NCBI GenBank assembly: GCA_005879675.1
Contig: VBJE01000199.1
Coordinates: forward strand, 1 to 7,261
Direction: 5' to 3'
DNA: 7,261 bases
Source: Chloroflexota bacterium
Lineage (GTDB): Bacteria > Chloroflexota > Dormibacteria > Dormibacterales > Dormibacteraceae
Under the pieces are notes generated by a model. The model was not told where the DNA came from, made no database searches, and was given only the letters and a program-made list of their open reading frames with translations. Shown here piece after piece: positions 1 to 6,162 of the stretch (position 1 is the stretch's first letter; each line of letters begins with the position of its first letter). A program made the position numbers and the translations under genes.

Positions 1-27
1 GGCGGCTTTGAGCCGACCCCTCTTCAT
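1..27 (-). CDS. Start of an unidentified gene, cut by the left window edge
   Basis: Only the first nine codons are inside the window (Met-Lys-Arg-Gly-Arg-Leu-Lys-Ala-Ala), starting at the ATG whose complement is 25-27. The gene call rests on upstream signals: a GAGG ribosome-binding core at about 36-39, eight bases from the ATG, and a good promoter at 74-102. The basic start followed by Ala-Ala resembles the beginning of a signal peptide or membrane anchor, but nine residues cannot prove that. No function can be assigned. It lies 129 bases downstream of the GNAT gene on the same strand and appears to have its own promoter. Confidence 0.45.
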
Positions 28-73
28 GCGCCCTTCCTCAACACACGAGAGACGAACCCCGGTGCTGTGCGGC

Positions 74-102
74 AGTCTAGGCCAATTCGAGCTGGTTGTT
101 AA
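74..102 (-). promoter_or_regulatory. Sigma-70-type promoter for the gene leaving the left edge
   Basis: Read on the minus strand, a -35 box TTAACA (97-102, five of six consensus bases) is followed by a spacer of exactly 17 bases and a -10 box TAGACT (74-79, four of six, fits TANNNT). Transcription would begin near 67, giving a leader of about 40 bases with a GAGG ribosome-binding core before the ATG at 27. This is the best-formed promoter seen in the window. It implies that the edge gene is transcribed separately from the GNAT gene. Confidence 0.5.
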
Positions 103-156
103 GGGGGCGGTTGACGCGGCGGAGGCGGCGACGAGTAGGGGGAAGACGACGGCGCA

Positions 157-609
157 CTAGTGCGAGCGTCGCGTCGAGCTCCCGACGTAAACACCAGGGC
201 TTACGGAGAGGACGTGCAGGCCCTCGCGGCCGAGCACCGAGTCGACGAACGTGACCTTCCGGTAGTGGACTCGCGCAAACGTGAACGCGCGGACGCTCAC
301 GGCCGGGCGGAAGCCCAACGGCGCCAGCGCCTTCTCCGCCGGGATCGCGACGCTTCCGATCCACAGGCGTTTCAATGCGGTATCGCGGGCCGCTTCGCAG
401 ATCCCGGCGAGAAGGGACCTGAAAACCCCTACGCAGTTCCAGATGTAACCCTCCGCCTTTCGCGGCTTGATCTCCAGCTGGAGCTCGCCGATCCACTCCG
501 GTCCCGTCGACAGCCAGCCGTAACCCGCGATCGAACCTTCGAGGAGGACCGCGAAGCAGCGGCACTCGCGAGCGAAGCGCGGTTTCACCAGCTTGGCCTC
601 GGCCCCCAT
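157..609 (-). CDS. GNAT-family N-acetyltransferase-like protein, probably defective
   Basis: About 150 residues from the ATG at 609 (GAGG five bases upstream) to TAG at 157. The central part is GNAT-like: strand-rich RCFAVLLEGSIAGYGWLS, then EWIGELQLEI, then GYIWNCV, then helix FRSLLAGICEAA, then LWIGSV and a late AEKALAPLGFRPA, typical of the last helix and strand of this fold. GNAT enzymes transfer an acyl group from acyl-CoA, and bind its pyrophosphate with an R/QxxGxG/A loop between strand 4 and helix 3. Here NCV runs straight into GVFRSLL, so the loop residues are missing (near 427-432), consistent with an in-frame loss of about eight codons. In-frame sequence with GNAT-like character (PFPFEE) also lies upstream of the only good ATG, so the N-terminus may be truncated too. 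It may be inactive. Acceptor substrate is unknown. Confidence 0.6.
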   Translation of the reverse strand: MGAEAKLVKPRFARECRCFAVLLEGSIAGYGWLSTGPEWIGELQLEIKPRKAEGYIWNCVGVFRSLLAGICEAARDTALKRLWIGSVAIPAEKALAPLGFRPAVSVRAFTFARVHYRKVTFVDSVLGREGLHVLSVSPGVYVGSSTRRSH

Positions 610-674
610 CGCCGCCTCGATCAGAGCCGCTCGGTCGCTGTGGACCTCCTCGAACGGAAATGGAGGCTTGAGCC

Positions 675-695
675 CCTCTCCCCGATGGGGCGAGG
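675..695. repeat. CCTCTCCCC-type intergenic palindrome
   Basis: CCTCTCCCC (675-683) and GGGGCGAGG (687-695) pair around a three-base GAT loop with a single mismatch (679/691). This composition is typical of short dispersed intergenic palindromes in high-GC genomes. Only one copy is seen in this window, so calling it a dispersed family is inference. It sits right beside the stronger hairpin at 697-731, between the MDMPI-like gene and the GNAT gene. Confidence 0.35.
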
Positions 696-696
696 T

Positions 697-731
697 GGGC
701 GGCGGACCTGAAGGCGCCAGGTCCGCCGCCC
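697..731 (-). terminator. Strong hairpin at the 3' end of the catabolic operon
   Basis: A perfect 13-bp stem (697-709 pairing with 719-731) closes a nine-base loop that itself contains the palindrome GGCGCC. It begins 15 bases past the stop of the MDMPI-like gene, where a transcription end is expected. There is no T-run after it on the minus strand, so it is not a textbook Rho-independent terminator. It may act as a U-less terminator or as an mRNA-stabilising 3' structure. The symmetric stem could also act on the plus strand. Confidence 0.55.
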
Positions 732-746
732 AGAGTGTGCTTCGGA

Positions 747-1589
747 TCAGAAGCGGAAGTGCAGCTGTCGGATCGCCTTGATGACCTCTTCGTCGCCCCT
801 GGCCGAGCCGCCGGGGAAGCGCTGGAAGAACGTCAGCACGGCGTCGGCGGCGTTGTTGAAGTGGATCAGCGCGTCGCAGCCTTTGAAGTTGCCGCTCTCC
901 GGCTCGGCCGACCACTTGCCGTCCTTGACGGTCGCGCGCCACTTGCCGCCCCACGGACCGTCCACCTGGATGCCGTACGCGAAGTCCTGGCCCTTGGCGG
1001 TCTTCTCGTCGACCGTGTACTGCCAGAACACAAAAGCGAACGGCAGGATGAGGCCCGCGGTCGCTTCGTCGATCGTGGCCAGCTTGTCGCCCAGTCCGTA
1101 CTCGATGTCGTAGGGGTGGACGCCGTAGTCCATGATCTGGAAGGTCCCGTAAAACCCAGCCGGGACCGGACCCGCGAACGGGTGGTAGACCATAAAGCTC
1201 GTCCACTCTTCGGGAGTCAGCTCGGCGAGCATCTTGTCGAGCTTCTGCGCATCCTTCTTGAAGCGCTCGAGAGCTTCGTCGCGCGACAGCTTCCGAAACT
1301 CGAGCGCGTGGTCGTTGAGGGTCTCCCCCATCACGGGCAGCCCGAGGGCGGTTCCTTCCTTGCCCGCGCGCGCGGCGTCCCAGTTCTTGAAGTAACCCTC
1401 CATGACGTCGATCATGTGGCCGACCAGGTCACGGGTCTCCCAACCGGTGCAGCGCGTGTCCACGTTCCAGTTCTTCGGGTCCGAGACCAGGCGCGTGAAG
1501 TTTTCCCGGTCTCGCCGCATGACCGCCATGACGGTGTCCTTGCCTTCCGCCGACATCGGGTTGACCGGCGTGATGACTGCTGTGCTCAT
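747..1589 (-). CDS. Maleylpyruvate isomerase (MDMPI)-like, DinB-fold metalloenzyme
   Basis: 280 residues, complete. Residues 15-165 match the MDMPI N-terminal/DinB-like four-helix domain: CTGWETRDLVGHMIDVMEG (47-65) is the signature and H58 the first metal ligand. The second site is DYGVHPYD: D154 and H158 have the same i/i+4 spacing as Glu144/His148 of the Corynebacterium mycothiol-dependent maleylpyruvate isomerase, with Asp in place of Glu. The C-terminal part (about 205-275, with WRATVKDGKW and FNNAADAVLTFF) resembles the SCP2-like tail found in this family. Members use a thiol cofactor, often mycothiol, for isomerisation, conjugation or dechlorination. The exact substrate is unknown. An AGGAGG ribosome-binding site lies six bases from the ATG. 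It is the last of four genes, 39 bases after the ring-cleaving dioxygenase, which supports a role in aromatic breakdown. Confidence 0.8.
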   Translation of the reverse strand: MSTAVITPVNPMSAEGKDTVMAVMRRDRENFTRLVSDPKNWNVDTRCTGWETRDLVGHMIDVMEGYFKNWDAARAGKEGTALGLPVMGETLNDHALEFRKLSRDEALERFKKDAQKLDKMLAELTPEEWTSFMVYHPFAGPVPAGFYGTFQIMDYGVHPYDIEYGLGDKLATIDEATAGLILPFAFVFWQYTVDEKTAKGQDFAYGIQVDGPWGGKWRATVKDGKWSAEPESGNFKGCDALIHFNNAADAVLTFFQRFPGGSARGDEEVIKAIRQLHFRF

Positions 1590-1595
1590 CAGTCC

Positions 1596-1601
1596 CCTCC
1601 T
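1596..1601 (-). promoter_or_regulatory. Strong ribosome-binding site of the MDMPI-like gene
   Basis: AGGAGG, within a longer AAAGGAGGGG, ends six bases before the ATG at 1589. It fixes the start codon. Unlike the three upstream genes of the operon, which rely on overlaps or tight coupling, this gene can recruit ribosomes by itself. Confidence 0.8.
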
Positions 1602-1628
1602 TTCCCAGGGCTTCGATAGACCACCGGA

Positions 1629-2600
1629 CTAATGGGCGCCGGTCGTCGCGGTGGTCGGCACGACGATGCGCGGCAATACCTGGTCGAGACGGTCGCGCCG
1701 CACCTGGAACCAGGGCGGCAGGCTGAGCGTGGTGCCAAGCTTCTCGGGCGTCTCGTCGACGGTGAAACCGGGACCGTCGGTCGCGATCTCGAAAAGCACC
1801 CCGCCGGGCTCGCGGTAGTAGATCGACTTGAAGTACCAGCGGTCGATCACCGGCGTCACGTTGCGTCCTGCTTTCAGGAGCGTGTCGCGCCACGCCCCCT
1901 GCGCCGCGGCGTCAGGGGTCCGCCAGGCCACATGGTGCACGGTGCCGATCGACTCTTCGCCCGCGGGCCCTTCCGGCGACTCGATCAGGTCGAGGATGGC
2001 GTGTGGTCCGCCCGGGCCGGTTTCGAATCGCAACCGCTTCCCATCTCTTATCACCTGCCGGAATCCCATGGTCGTTGTGAGCAGGTCGACGGTGGCCGCG
2101 GCCTCCGCGACCGTCAACGCGACGGAATGAAATCCTCGGATCGCGTGCTGCCGGTCGACGGGGCCGTCGGGCCAGGGCACCCATCGCTCGTCGCTTGCGT
2201 CCCCGACCAGCTCGAGCTGGATCCCGTCCGCGTCGCGAAGTCCGAGGGCGTCGGCGCCAAACCGTGTCAGGCGCTGGTGATCGATCCCGAGCCTCTTGAG
2301 CCGTTGGCTCCAGAAGGCGACGGAATCGCCCGGCACCTGGAACGACACGGTCGTCACCTGGCCGCTGCCGGCGCGCTGCCGCGGCCAGGTCGGCCAGCCG
2401 AAAAACGTCATCGCCGTCCCCGGGGTGCCCACGTAGTCGCCGAAGTAGATGTGATAGGTGTCGGGGAGGTCCTGGTTGATGCTCTTCTTGATGAAGCGGA
2501 GCCCGAGCACGCTGACGTAGAAGTCGACGCACTTCTGGACGTCGCCCGTGATGCAGGTCACGTGGTGGATGCCGGGGATCGAGGCCACGCTGGACCCCAT
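1629..2600 (-). CDS. Ring-cleaving dioxygenase, VOC superfamily (PcpA/MhqO type)
   Basis: 323 residues, the usual length for this family, made of two tandem VOC (glyoxalase-fold) modules, about 8-150 and 155-300. The start PGIHHVTCITGD and the block VDFYVSVLGLRFIKKSINQD are hallmark. The Fe(II) ligands are expected at H12 or H13 in IHHVT, H222 or H223 in TVHHVAW, and E271 in GGVLFEIATDGPGF, the pattern of PcpA (His11, His227, Glu276). Family members open hydroquinone or chlorohydroquinone rings between a hydroxylated carbon and its neighbour (PcpA, LinE), or act in quinone resistance (MhqO). Enzyme class is clear, substrate is not. The ATG comes one base after the lyase stop codon, so translation is probably coupled, with only a weak G-rich ribosome-binding site. 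It is the third of four operon genes. Confidence 0.9.
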   Translation of the reverse strand: MGSSVASIPGIHHVTCITGDVQKCVDFYVSVLGLRFIKKSINQDLPDTYHIYFGDYVGTPGTAMTFFGWPTWPRQRAGSGQVTTVSFQVPGDSVAFWSQRLKRLGIDHQRLTRFGADALGLRDADGIQLELVGDASDERWVPWPDGPVDRQHAIRGFHSVALTVAEAAATVDLLTTTMGFRQVIRDGKRLRFETGPGGPHAILDLIESPEGPAGEESIGTVHHVAWRTPDAAAQGAWRDTLLKAGRNVTPVIDRWYFKSIYYREPGGVLFEIATDGPGFTVDETPEKLGTTLSLPPWFQVRRDRLDQVLPRIVVPTTATTGAH

Positions 2601-2601
2601 C

Positions 2602-3369
2602 TTAGCCCCCGTCTGGCGGGATTTCGGAGCCGGCCTCTGCCTCGGCGCGGGACCAGATCTCCGGCGCCATCGGCTCGTCCATCTCTTCCTGCAGATGGGC
2701 GACGAGGCCGATCGCCCGGGCCATCACGGCGAGGCCGCGGGTGATTCGCCACGGCAGCTCCATCTCGCTGGCGATGGCAGCGATCGCCCCCGTGGCGTTG
2801 ACCGGCAGGTCGCGGCCATAGGCCAGGCTCGCCTCTTCGGCGATCTGCTCCATGAGGCTCACGTGGCGGCCCGCGAAGCCGTTCTCGGCGGCCAATGCGA
2901 AGAGCCTGGTCGTGCGCGGGTCGGCCGGCTTGTGGACCGGATGCCCGAGGCCGGGGATCGTCTCCTTTCGCGCCTTGAAGCCCTGGACGATCTCCCGGGC
3001 TGTGGCGCGGGTCTCGCCTCCCGCCGGAGCCTCCTGCAGCATGCGAGCCGCCTGCTCGATCGACCCTCCGAAGCGGTCGCCCATGCCCAACAGGCCGGCC
3101 GCGACCGCCGCCTGGAGCGCCTCGGGAGCCCCGTAGTGGGTCAGCCGCGCCGCCAGCGTGCTCGGAGTGACGCCGTGCTCGACCAGCGTCACGGCGACGG
3201 CGTTGAACATCACCGATTCCCCGGGGCTGGGCAGCCGGCCTCGCAGCTCCAGGAACGCGAAGTCGCCGAGGGAGACCCTGCCTATGAGATCGGCCGCCAG
3301 GTCGTGGCCGCGGACGAAGACCTGGTCGGTCGTGCTCCGGCCCAAACGCGAGCGCAGCTTGCGGCTCAC
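2602..3369 (-). CDS. Citryl-CoA lyase / citrate synthase-like protein
   Basis: 255 residues, the short form of the citrate synthase fold, about the size of stand-alone citryl-CoA lyases and of the lyase end of ATP-citrate lyase. Visible blocks: LVEHGVTPSTLAARLTHYGA (62-81) with the first catalytic-type His65, GMGDRFGGSIEQAARML, then IPGLGHPVHKPADPRT (138-152) with His143, matching the second active-site His of citrate synthase (GxGHRxY). The third catalytic residue, Asp in the usual NVD motif, is not present: the segment reads LPVNATGAIAAIA (188-200), with Thr193 where Asp is expected. It probably binds CoA thioesters and makes or breaks a citrate-like C-C bond, perhaps with altered chemistry. 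The GTG start overlaps the ligase stop as GTGA, so the two are probably translationally coupled. Confidence 0.75.
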   Translation of the reverse strand: MSRKLRSRLGRSTTDQVFVRGHDLAADLIGRVSLGDFAFLELRGRLPSPGESVMFNAVAVTLVEHGVTPSTLAARLTHYGAPEALQAAVAAGLLGMGDRFGGSIEQAARMLQEAPAGGETRATAREIVQGFKARKETIPGLGHPVHKPADPRTTRLFALAAENGFAGRHVSLMEQIAEEASLAYGRDLPVNATGAIAAIASEMELPWRITRGLAVMARAIGLVAHLQEEMDEPMAPEIWSRAEAEAGSEIPPDGG

Positions 3370-4715
3370 CTGCGGACCGTCAGCCGCGTCTTGTAACCAG
3401 CCTCCCCAAAATCGGACTCGGGGACGAGCGTGACCCGGGAGCGGAAGGTGAGCTTCTGGTGGATCGCGTTCTCGATCTCGGCGACCAGGGTCGCGTCCGA
3501 CTCATGGCGCTCGGTGACCTCGACCTCGACTGGAATCGGCGGCTCGATCGACGTCTCCCGGCCCTCGCGCACCACGCGCGCCCGCCCCGTCACGCGGGGC
3601 CGATAGTCGCCGACCACCGACAGGATCGCGGTCGGATAGACGTTCACCCCGCGGACGATGAACATGTCGTCGCGGCGGCCGAGGACTCGCATCCTGAAGC
3701 TTGTGCGCTCGCACTCGCAGGACGTGCCTTCTATGCGCACGATGTCGCCGCCGAGGAAGCGGACGACCGGCATTGCCTCGCGCGTCAGAGCCGTGTAGAC
3801 GAGCTCTCCCACCGCTCCGGTCTCGATCTCCATGGGCTCGCGCGTGTCGGGGTCGATCAGCTCGACCCACACGTGGCCGGCGCCGCAGAAGTGCATGCCC
3901 TGCTGGTGAGGGCACTCGCCGAACAGCGAAGGCGCGACGTCTCCGATCCCCATCACCTCGGTCACGGTGACCCCCAGCACGCGCTGGATGTGGTCGCGGA
4001 TCGCGGGGATGCCGCCGCCGGGCTCGCCACCGGTGACCACGTGGGTGAGCGGCATCGCGGCGGGCTCGGGCTCTGTTTTCTCCAGCCTGTTGGCGAGGTA
4101 CTGGGCGAATGACGCGGTGGACAGAAGCGTGTCGGCGAGGCCGGCGCGCAGCCCGAAGTTGACGCGCTCCGTGTCGCCTGGCGCGACAGGCACGGAGCGG
4201 GCGCCTATGCGCAGGAGGACGAAGTGCGTGTGCCCGGCGACAAACGGTCCGGCGCCGAACGTGGTCAGGACCGCGCTGTGCTCGTGGATCCCGGTCGCGT
4301 AGTACGTCCGCGTGCCCATCACCGTCCAGGTCTCGGTGTCGCCGCGCGTCAGCGCCAGCACGCTCGGCGCGCCGCTGGTCCCGCTCGTCTGGTACACGCG
4401 CTTCACCTGCTCGGGCGCGACGCACAGGTTGCTGCCGAACGGCGGCTCCTCGTCGAGCGCCTGCTTCAGCTCCTCCTTGGTGGTGAACGGCAGCGCGCTG
4501 AGGTCGGCGAGGCTCACGAAGGAGGTGCCCACGCCCGCCTCTTGCCATTTTCGCGCGTAGAACGCCGACGCCTCGCGAAGGCGGCGGAACTGCCGCTCCC
4601 ACGCGCCGACCGACAGTCGGCGCGTCTCCTCCCAGCCCGCCGCCTCGACCTCGCGCTCCCATATCCAGTCGCGTTCACACGTGTCGTCGCGCAGCCTGTT
4701 CGCTGTGATTGACAC
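3366..4715 (-). CDS. Phenylacetate-CoA ligase family (PaaK-like) AMP-forming ligase
   Basis: About 449 residues from the GTG at 4715, close to PaaK length. Residue numbers are from that start. The family layout is complete: ETRRLSVGAWERQFRRLRE helix near the N-terminus, ATP loop YQTSGTSGAP (108-117), TEVMGIGDVAP (252-262), FLGGDIVRI (320-328), hinge RVLGRRDDMFIVRGVNVYPT (343-362), and a C-terminal lysine in EAGYKTR (K443) in place of the usual adenylating lysine. Cysteines in GECPH and SCECE may form the structural zinc site common in this family. It would activate an aryl or short acid to its CoA thioester with ATP. Position 4763 (ATG) is another in-frame start but would run into the divergent gene, so GTG 4715 is preferred. 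There is no clear ribosome-binding site. It is the first gene of the four-gene operon. Confidence 0.85.
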   Translation of the reverse strand: MSITANRLRDDTCERDWIWEREVEAAGWEETRRLSVGAWERQFRRLREASAFYARKWQEAGVGTSFVSLADLSALPFTTKEELKQALDEEPPFGSNLCVAPEQVKRVYQTSGTSGAPSVLALTRGDTETWTVMGTRTYYATGIHEHSAVLTTFGAGPFVAGHTHFVLLRIGARSVPVAPGDTERVNFGLRAGLADTLLSTASFAQYLANRLEKTEPEPAAMPLTHVVTGGEPGGGIPAIRDHIQRVLGVTVTEVMGIGDVAPSLFGECPHQQGMHFCGAGHVWVELIDPDTREPMEIETGAVGELVYTALTREAMPVVRFLGGDIVRIEGTSCECERTSFRMRVLGRRDDMFIVRGVNVYPTAILSVVGDYRPRVTGRARVVREGRETSIEPPIPVEVEVTERHESDATLVAEIENAIHQKLTFRSRVTLVPESDFGEAGYKTRLTVRR

Positions 4716-4742
4716 TCCGAGGCACAGATTAACCTTGCGACG
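4709..4742 (+). promoter_or_regulatory. Candidate leaderless promoter for the MetE-like gene
   Basis: A perfect TTGACA -35 box (4709-4714) is followed 15 bases later by TAACCT (4730-4735, fits TANNNT). The expected transcription start then falls on or beside the GTG start codon at 4742, and no ribosome-binding site precedes that codon, so a leaderless mRNA is likely. The -35 box lies over the start codon of the divergent ligase gene (4713-4715), so the two transcription units share a 26-base gap and must interfere. The spacer is a little short, hence moderate confidence. Confidence 0.4.
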
Positions 4743-5191
4743 TGACGCATCAGCTGCCCACAACCGTGGTCGGGAGCTACCCCCAACCCGAGTGGCTCGT
4801 CGACCGCAAGATGCTCGGCAGCCGCCTACCTCCGCGCACGCGCGCGCTCGAGATCTGGCGGGTGAACGCCGATCTCCTCGAGCAGGCGCAGGACGACGCG
4901 ACGGTGGTCGCGATCCACGACATGGAGCGCGCCGGCATCGACGTCATCACCGACGGCGAGATCCGCCGCGAGAGCTACTCCAACCGTTTCGCCACCGCGC
5001 TCGAGGGAATGGACCTCGACAACCCGGGGATCGCGCTCGACCGCACGGGCCATCAGAACCCGGTGCCGCGGGTCATCGGCCCCATCCGCCGGGCCAGGCC
5101 GGTCGAAAAGCGCGATGTGGAGTTTCTGCGGGCCAACACCGGTCGCACGATCAAGGCCACGCTGCCCGGCCCGTTCACGATGTCGAGGTGA
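4742..5191 (+). pseudogene. MetE-like methyltransferase, N-terminal fragment (frameshifted)
   Basis: 149 residues from GTG 4742 to TGA 5189. It begins LPTTVVGSYPQPEWLVD, the classic opening of stand-alone methionine synthase II (COG0620) barrels. DMERAGIDVITDGEIRRESY (about 60-79) and ATLPGPFTMS (139-148) are also characteristic. These proteins carry out methyl transfer to a thiol using a zinc site that sits in the C-terminal half, so this fragment cannot be active alone. The frame ends right after GPFTMS, where intact relatives continue for about 25 residues before the ADVVQLDEP block. The second half continues at once in another frame (5188-5697). This may be a real pseudogene or a local assembly or sequencing fault. 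The start is GTG with no ribosome-binding site. The gene diverges from the catabolic operon. Confidence 0.75.
5180..5191 (+). other. Frameshift and deletion junction in the MetE-like gene
   Basis: The codons Met-Ser of the conserved GPFTMS (frame 1) run directly into Glu-Val-Lys-Asp-Leu-Phe of the next conserved helix (another frame), sharing the bases TCGAG. From memory of the family, about 25 residues (the QQ...DDYY...DEEAL segment and following helix) should lie between. The number lost is therefore not a multiple of three, roughly 75-80 bases. The junction also creates the GTGA stop/start overlap. Confidence 0.65.
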
Positions 5192-5697
5192 AGGACCTGT
5201 TCGCCGCCGGCGCGGATGTGGTGCAGCTCGACGAGCCATACCTCCAGGCACGGGCCGAGAAAGCGGCCCGCTTCGCCATCAAAGCCATCAACAGGGCCCT
5301 CGAAGGCGTGCCAGGGACGACCGCGCTGCACACGTGCTTCGGCTACGCCCACATCGTCCACAACCGGCCGAAGGGATATCCGTTCCTGGAGCAGCTCGCC
5401 GACACCAAGGCGGATCAGATCTCGCTCGAGTCAGCGCAGCAGAACGTCGACCTGGGCGTGCTCAAGTCGCTGAGCCGCAAGACGCTGATCGTCGGCGTGA
5501 TCGACCTCGCCGACGGCAGCGCTGTCGAGCACGAGGACGTGGTCGTCAACCGCATCAAGAACGCGCTGCGGTTCGTCGACGCCGAGCGTTTGATCGTGGC
5601 TCCCGACTGCGGGATGAAGTACCTCCCGCGCGACAAGGCGTTCGGCAAGCTGCGCGTGCTGGCGGCGGCCGCGGCCAGGGTGCGCGCCGAAATCTAA
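5188..5697 (+). pseudogene. MetE-like methyltransferase, C-terminal fragment with intact zinc site
   Basis: About 169 residues, picking up at VKDLFAAGADVVQLDEPYLQ and ending at TAA 5695. All four zinc ligands of the cobalamin-independent methionine synthase site are present, numbered from 5188: His48 and Cys50 in ALHTCFGY, Glu81 in ISLESAQQN, and Cys141 in VAPDCGMKYLP. The zinc binds and activates the thiol acceptor that receives a methyl group. The C-terminus LRVLAAAAARVRAEI is normal, so only the middle of the gene is damaged. A GTG at 5188 overlaps the upstream TGA as GTGA, so this half could in principle be translated by re-initiation, though it has no separate ribosome-binding site. Six bases separate its stop from the convergent 52-residue gene. 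Confidence 0.75.
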
Positions 5698-5703
5698 GGT
5701 CGC

Positions 5704-5862
5704 TTACCTTCGGACGCGGGTCGCGACCAGGGTCAGCTCCTCGATGGCCAGGCGCGCGAGCTTGATGGCCCGGCTGTACGCGGCCTTGCTCGGCGGCCTG
5801 GACGACCCCTTCAACGATGCGTCGATGAACTTCTTCGCCTGCTCCGACGGGTTCTGAGCCAT
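5704..5862 (-). CDS. 52-residue basic protein of unknown function
   Basis: MAQNPSEQAKKFIDASLKGS, then a Ser/Pro-containing turn (GSSRPPS) and an amphipathic helix rich in Arg, Lys, Ala and Leu to the end (VATRVRR). The protein is small, basic and soluble, with no recognised domain. Two ATGs are possible: 5868, which overlaps the upstream stop as ATGA, and 5862. The AGGAGG at 5869-5874 abuts the first but is six bases from the second, so 5862 is chosen. It is the third gene of a tight minus-strand cluster and could be a partner of the 97-residue protein. Convergent with the MetE-like remnant, whose stop is only six bases away. Confidence 0.6.
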   Translation of the reverse strand: MAQNPSEQAKKFIDASLKGSSRPPSKAAYSRAIKLARLAIEELTLVATRVRR

Positions 5863-5864
5863 GG

Positions 5865-6158
5865 TCATCCTCCTTTGAGCTCCGACCAGTACCGGTCGAT
5901 TATCAATTCCGCGAACCACTCCGACCAGTATTTCTGTTTCAGCTTCTTCTTCGCCAGGTAGACGCGAAACGCGGGAGTCACCTCGAGCTCCGCGATCAGG
6001 AGCGGGACCACGTCATCCGGGCGGATCTCCTTGATGAAGCCGTGCGTGGCGACGTAGGCGTGCCTCGCCTTCGCCTTCCATGCCGCGGCGTCGTCCTCCA
6101 GGAGCGAGCTGAGGCTCGCGTCCTTCAGGTCCTGCAGCTTCTTCTGCGTCAGCGCCAC
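5865..6158 (-). CDS. 97-residue protein of unknown function
   Basis: GTG start at 6158, four bases after the stop of the membrane-protein gene, with no clear ribosome-binding site, so translation is probably coupled. The sequence is mostly helical and charged: LTQKKLQDLKDASLSSLLED, then an aromatic/charged middle (HAYVATHGFIKEIRPDDVVP), and a Lys- and Trp-rich C-terminus (AKKKLKQKYWSEWFAELIID). The PDDVVPLLIAELEVTPAFR block looks like a conserved core and the overall composition is that of a real protein, but I do not recognise the family. No signal peptide or membrane segment. Its last codons carry the AAAGGAGG that serves as ribosome-binding site for the 52-residue gene. Confidence 0.65.
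   Translation of the reverse strand: MALTQKKLQDLKDASLSSLLEDDAAAWKAKARHAYVATHGFIKEIRPDDVVPLLIAELEVTPAFRVYLAKKKLKQKYWSEWFAELIIDRYWSELKGG
5869..5874 (-). promoter_or_regulatory. Ribosome-binding site deciding the 52-residue gene's start
   Basis: AGGAGG inside the last codons of the 97-residue gene. It touches the ATG at 5868 but is six bases from the ATG at 5862, favouring the latter. Confidence 0.7.
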
Positions 6159-6162
6159 TTGG

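Noticed and set aside
160..711. Plus-strand open frame of 183 codons over the GNAT gene
   Set aside because: Arg-rich, low-complexity translation with no motif. It is antisense to a recognisable GNAT-like protein.
610..1206. Extension of the GNAT gene to an ATG at 1206
   Set aside because: The extra 199 codons overlap the MDMPI-like gene in another frame, run through the operon hairpin and are Arg/Gly-rich. The frame is open by chance.
735..1619. Plus-strand open frame of 294 codons over the MDMPI-like gene
   Set aside because: Antisense to a clearly conserved enzyme. Long antisense frames are expected at this G+C content and its translation has no family features.
1632..3396. Long plus-strand open frames opposite the dioxygenase and lyase genes
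   Set aside because: Both are mirror frames of strongly conserved minus-strand proteins and look like compositional artefacts (Arg/Gly/Pro/His rich).
3502..4662. Minus-strand open frame of 386 codons inside the ligase gene
   Set aside because: It is the ligase region read in a shifted frame, giving an Arg/Ala-rich sequence without motifs. The PaaK frame carries all the conserved residues.
5696..5710. Small AAGGT/ACCTT hairpin as a bidirectional terminator between convergent genes
   Set aside because: Only five base pairs, no T-run, and the six-base gap leaves most of it inside the two genes. Too weak to call.
5719..5728. Perfect palindrome GGTCGCGACC as an operator
   Set aside because: It lies inside the 52-residue coding region and a ten-base GC palindrome is expected by chance here.
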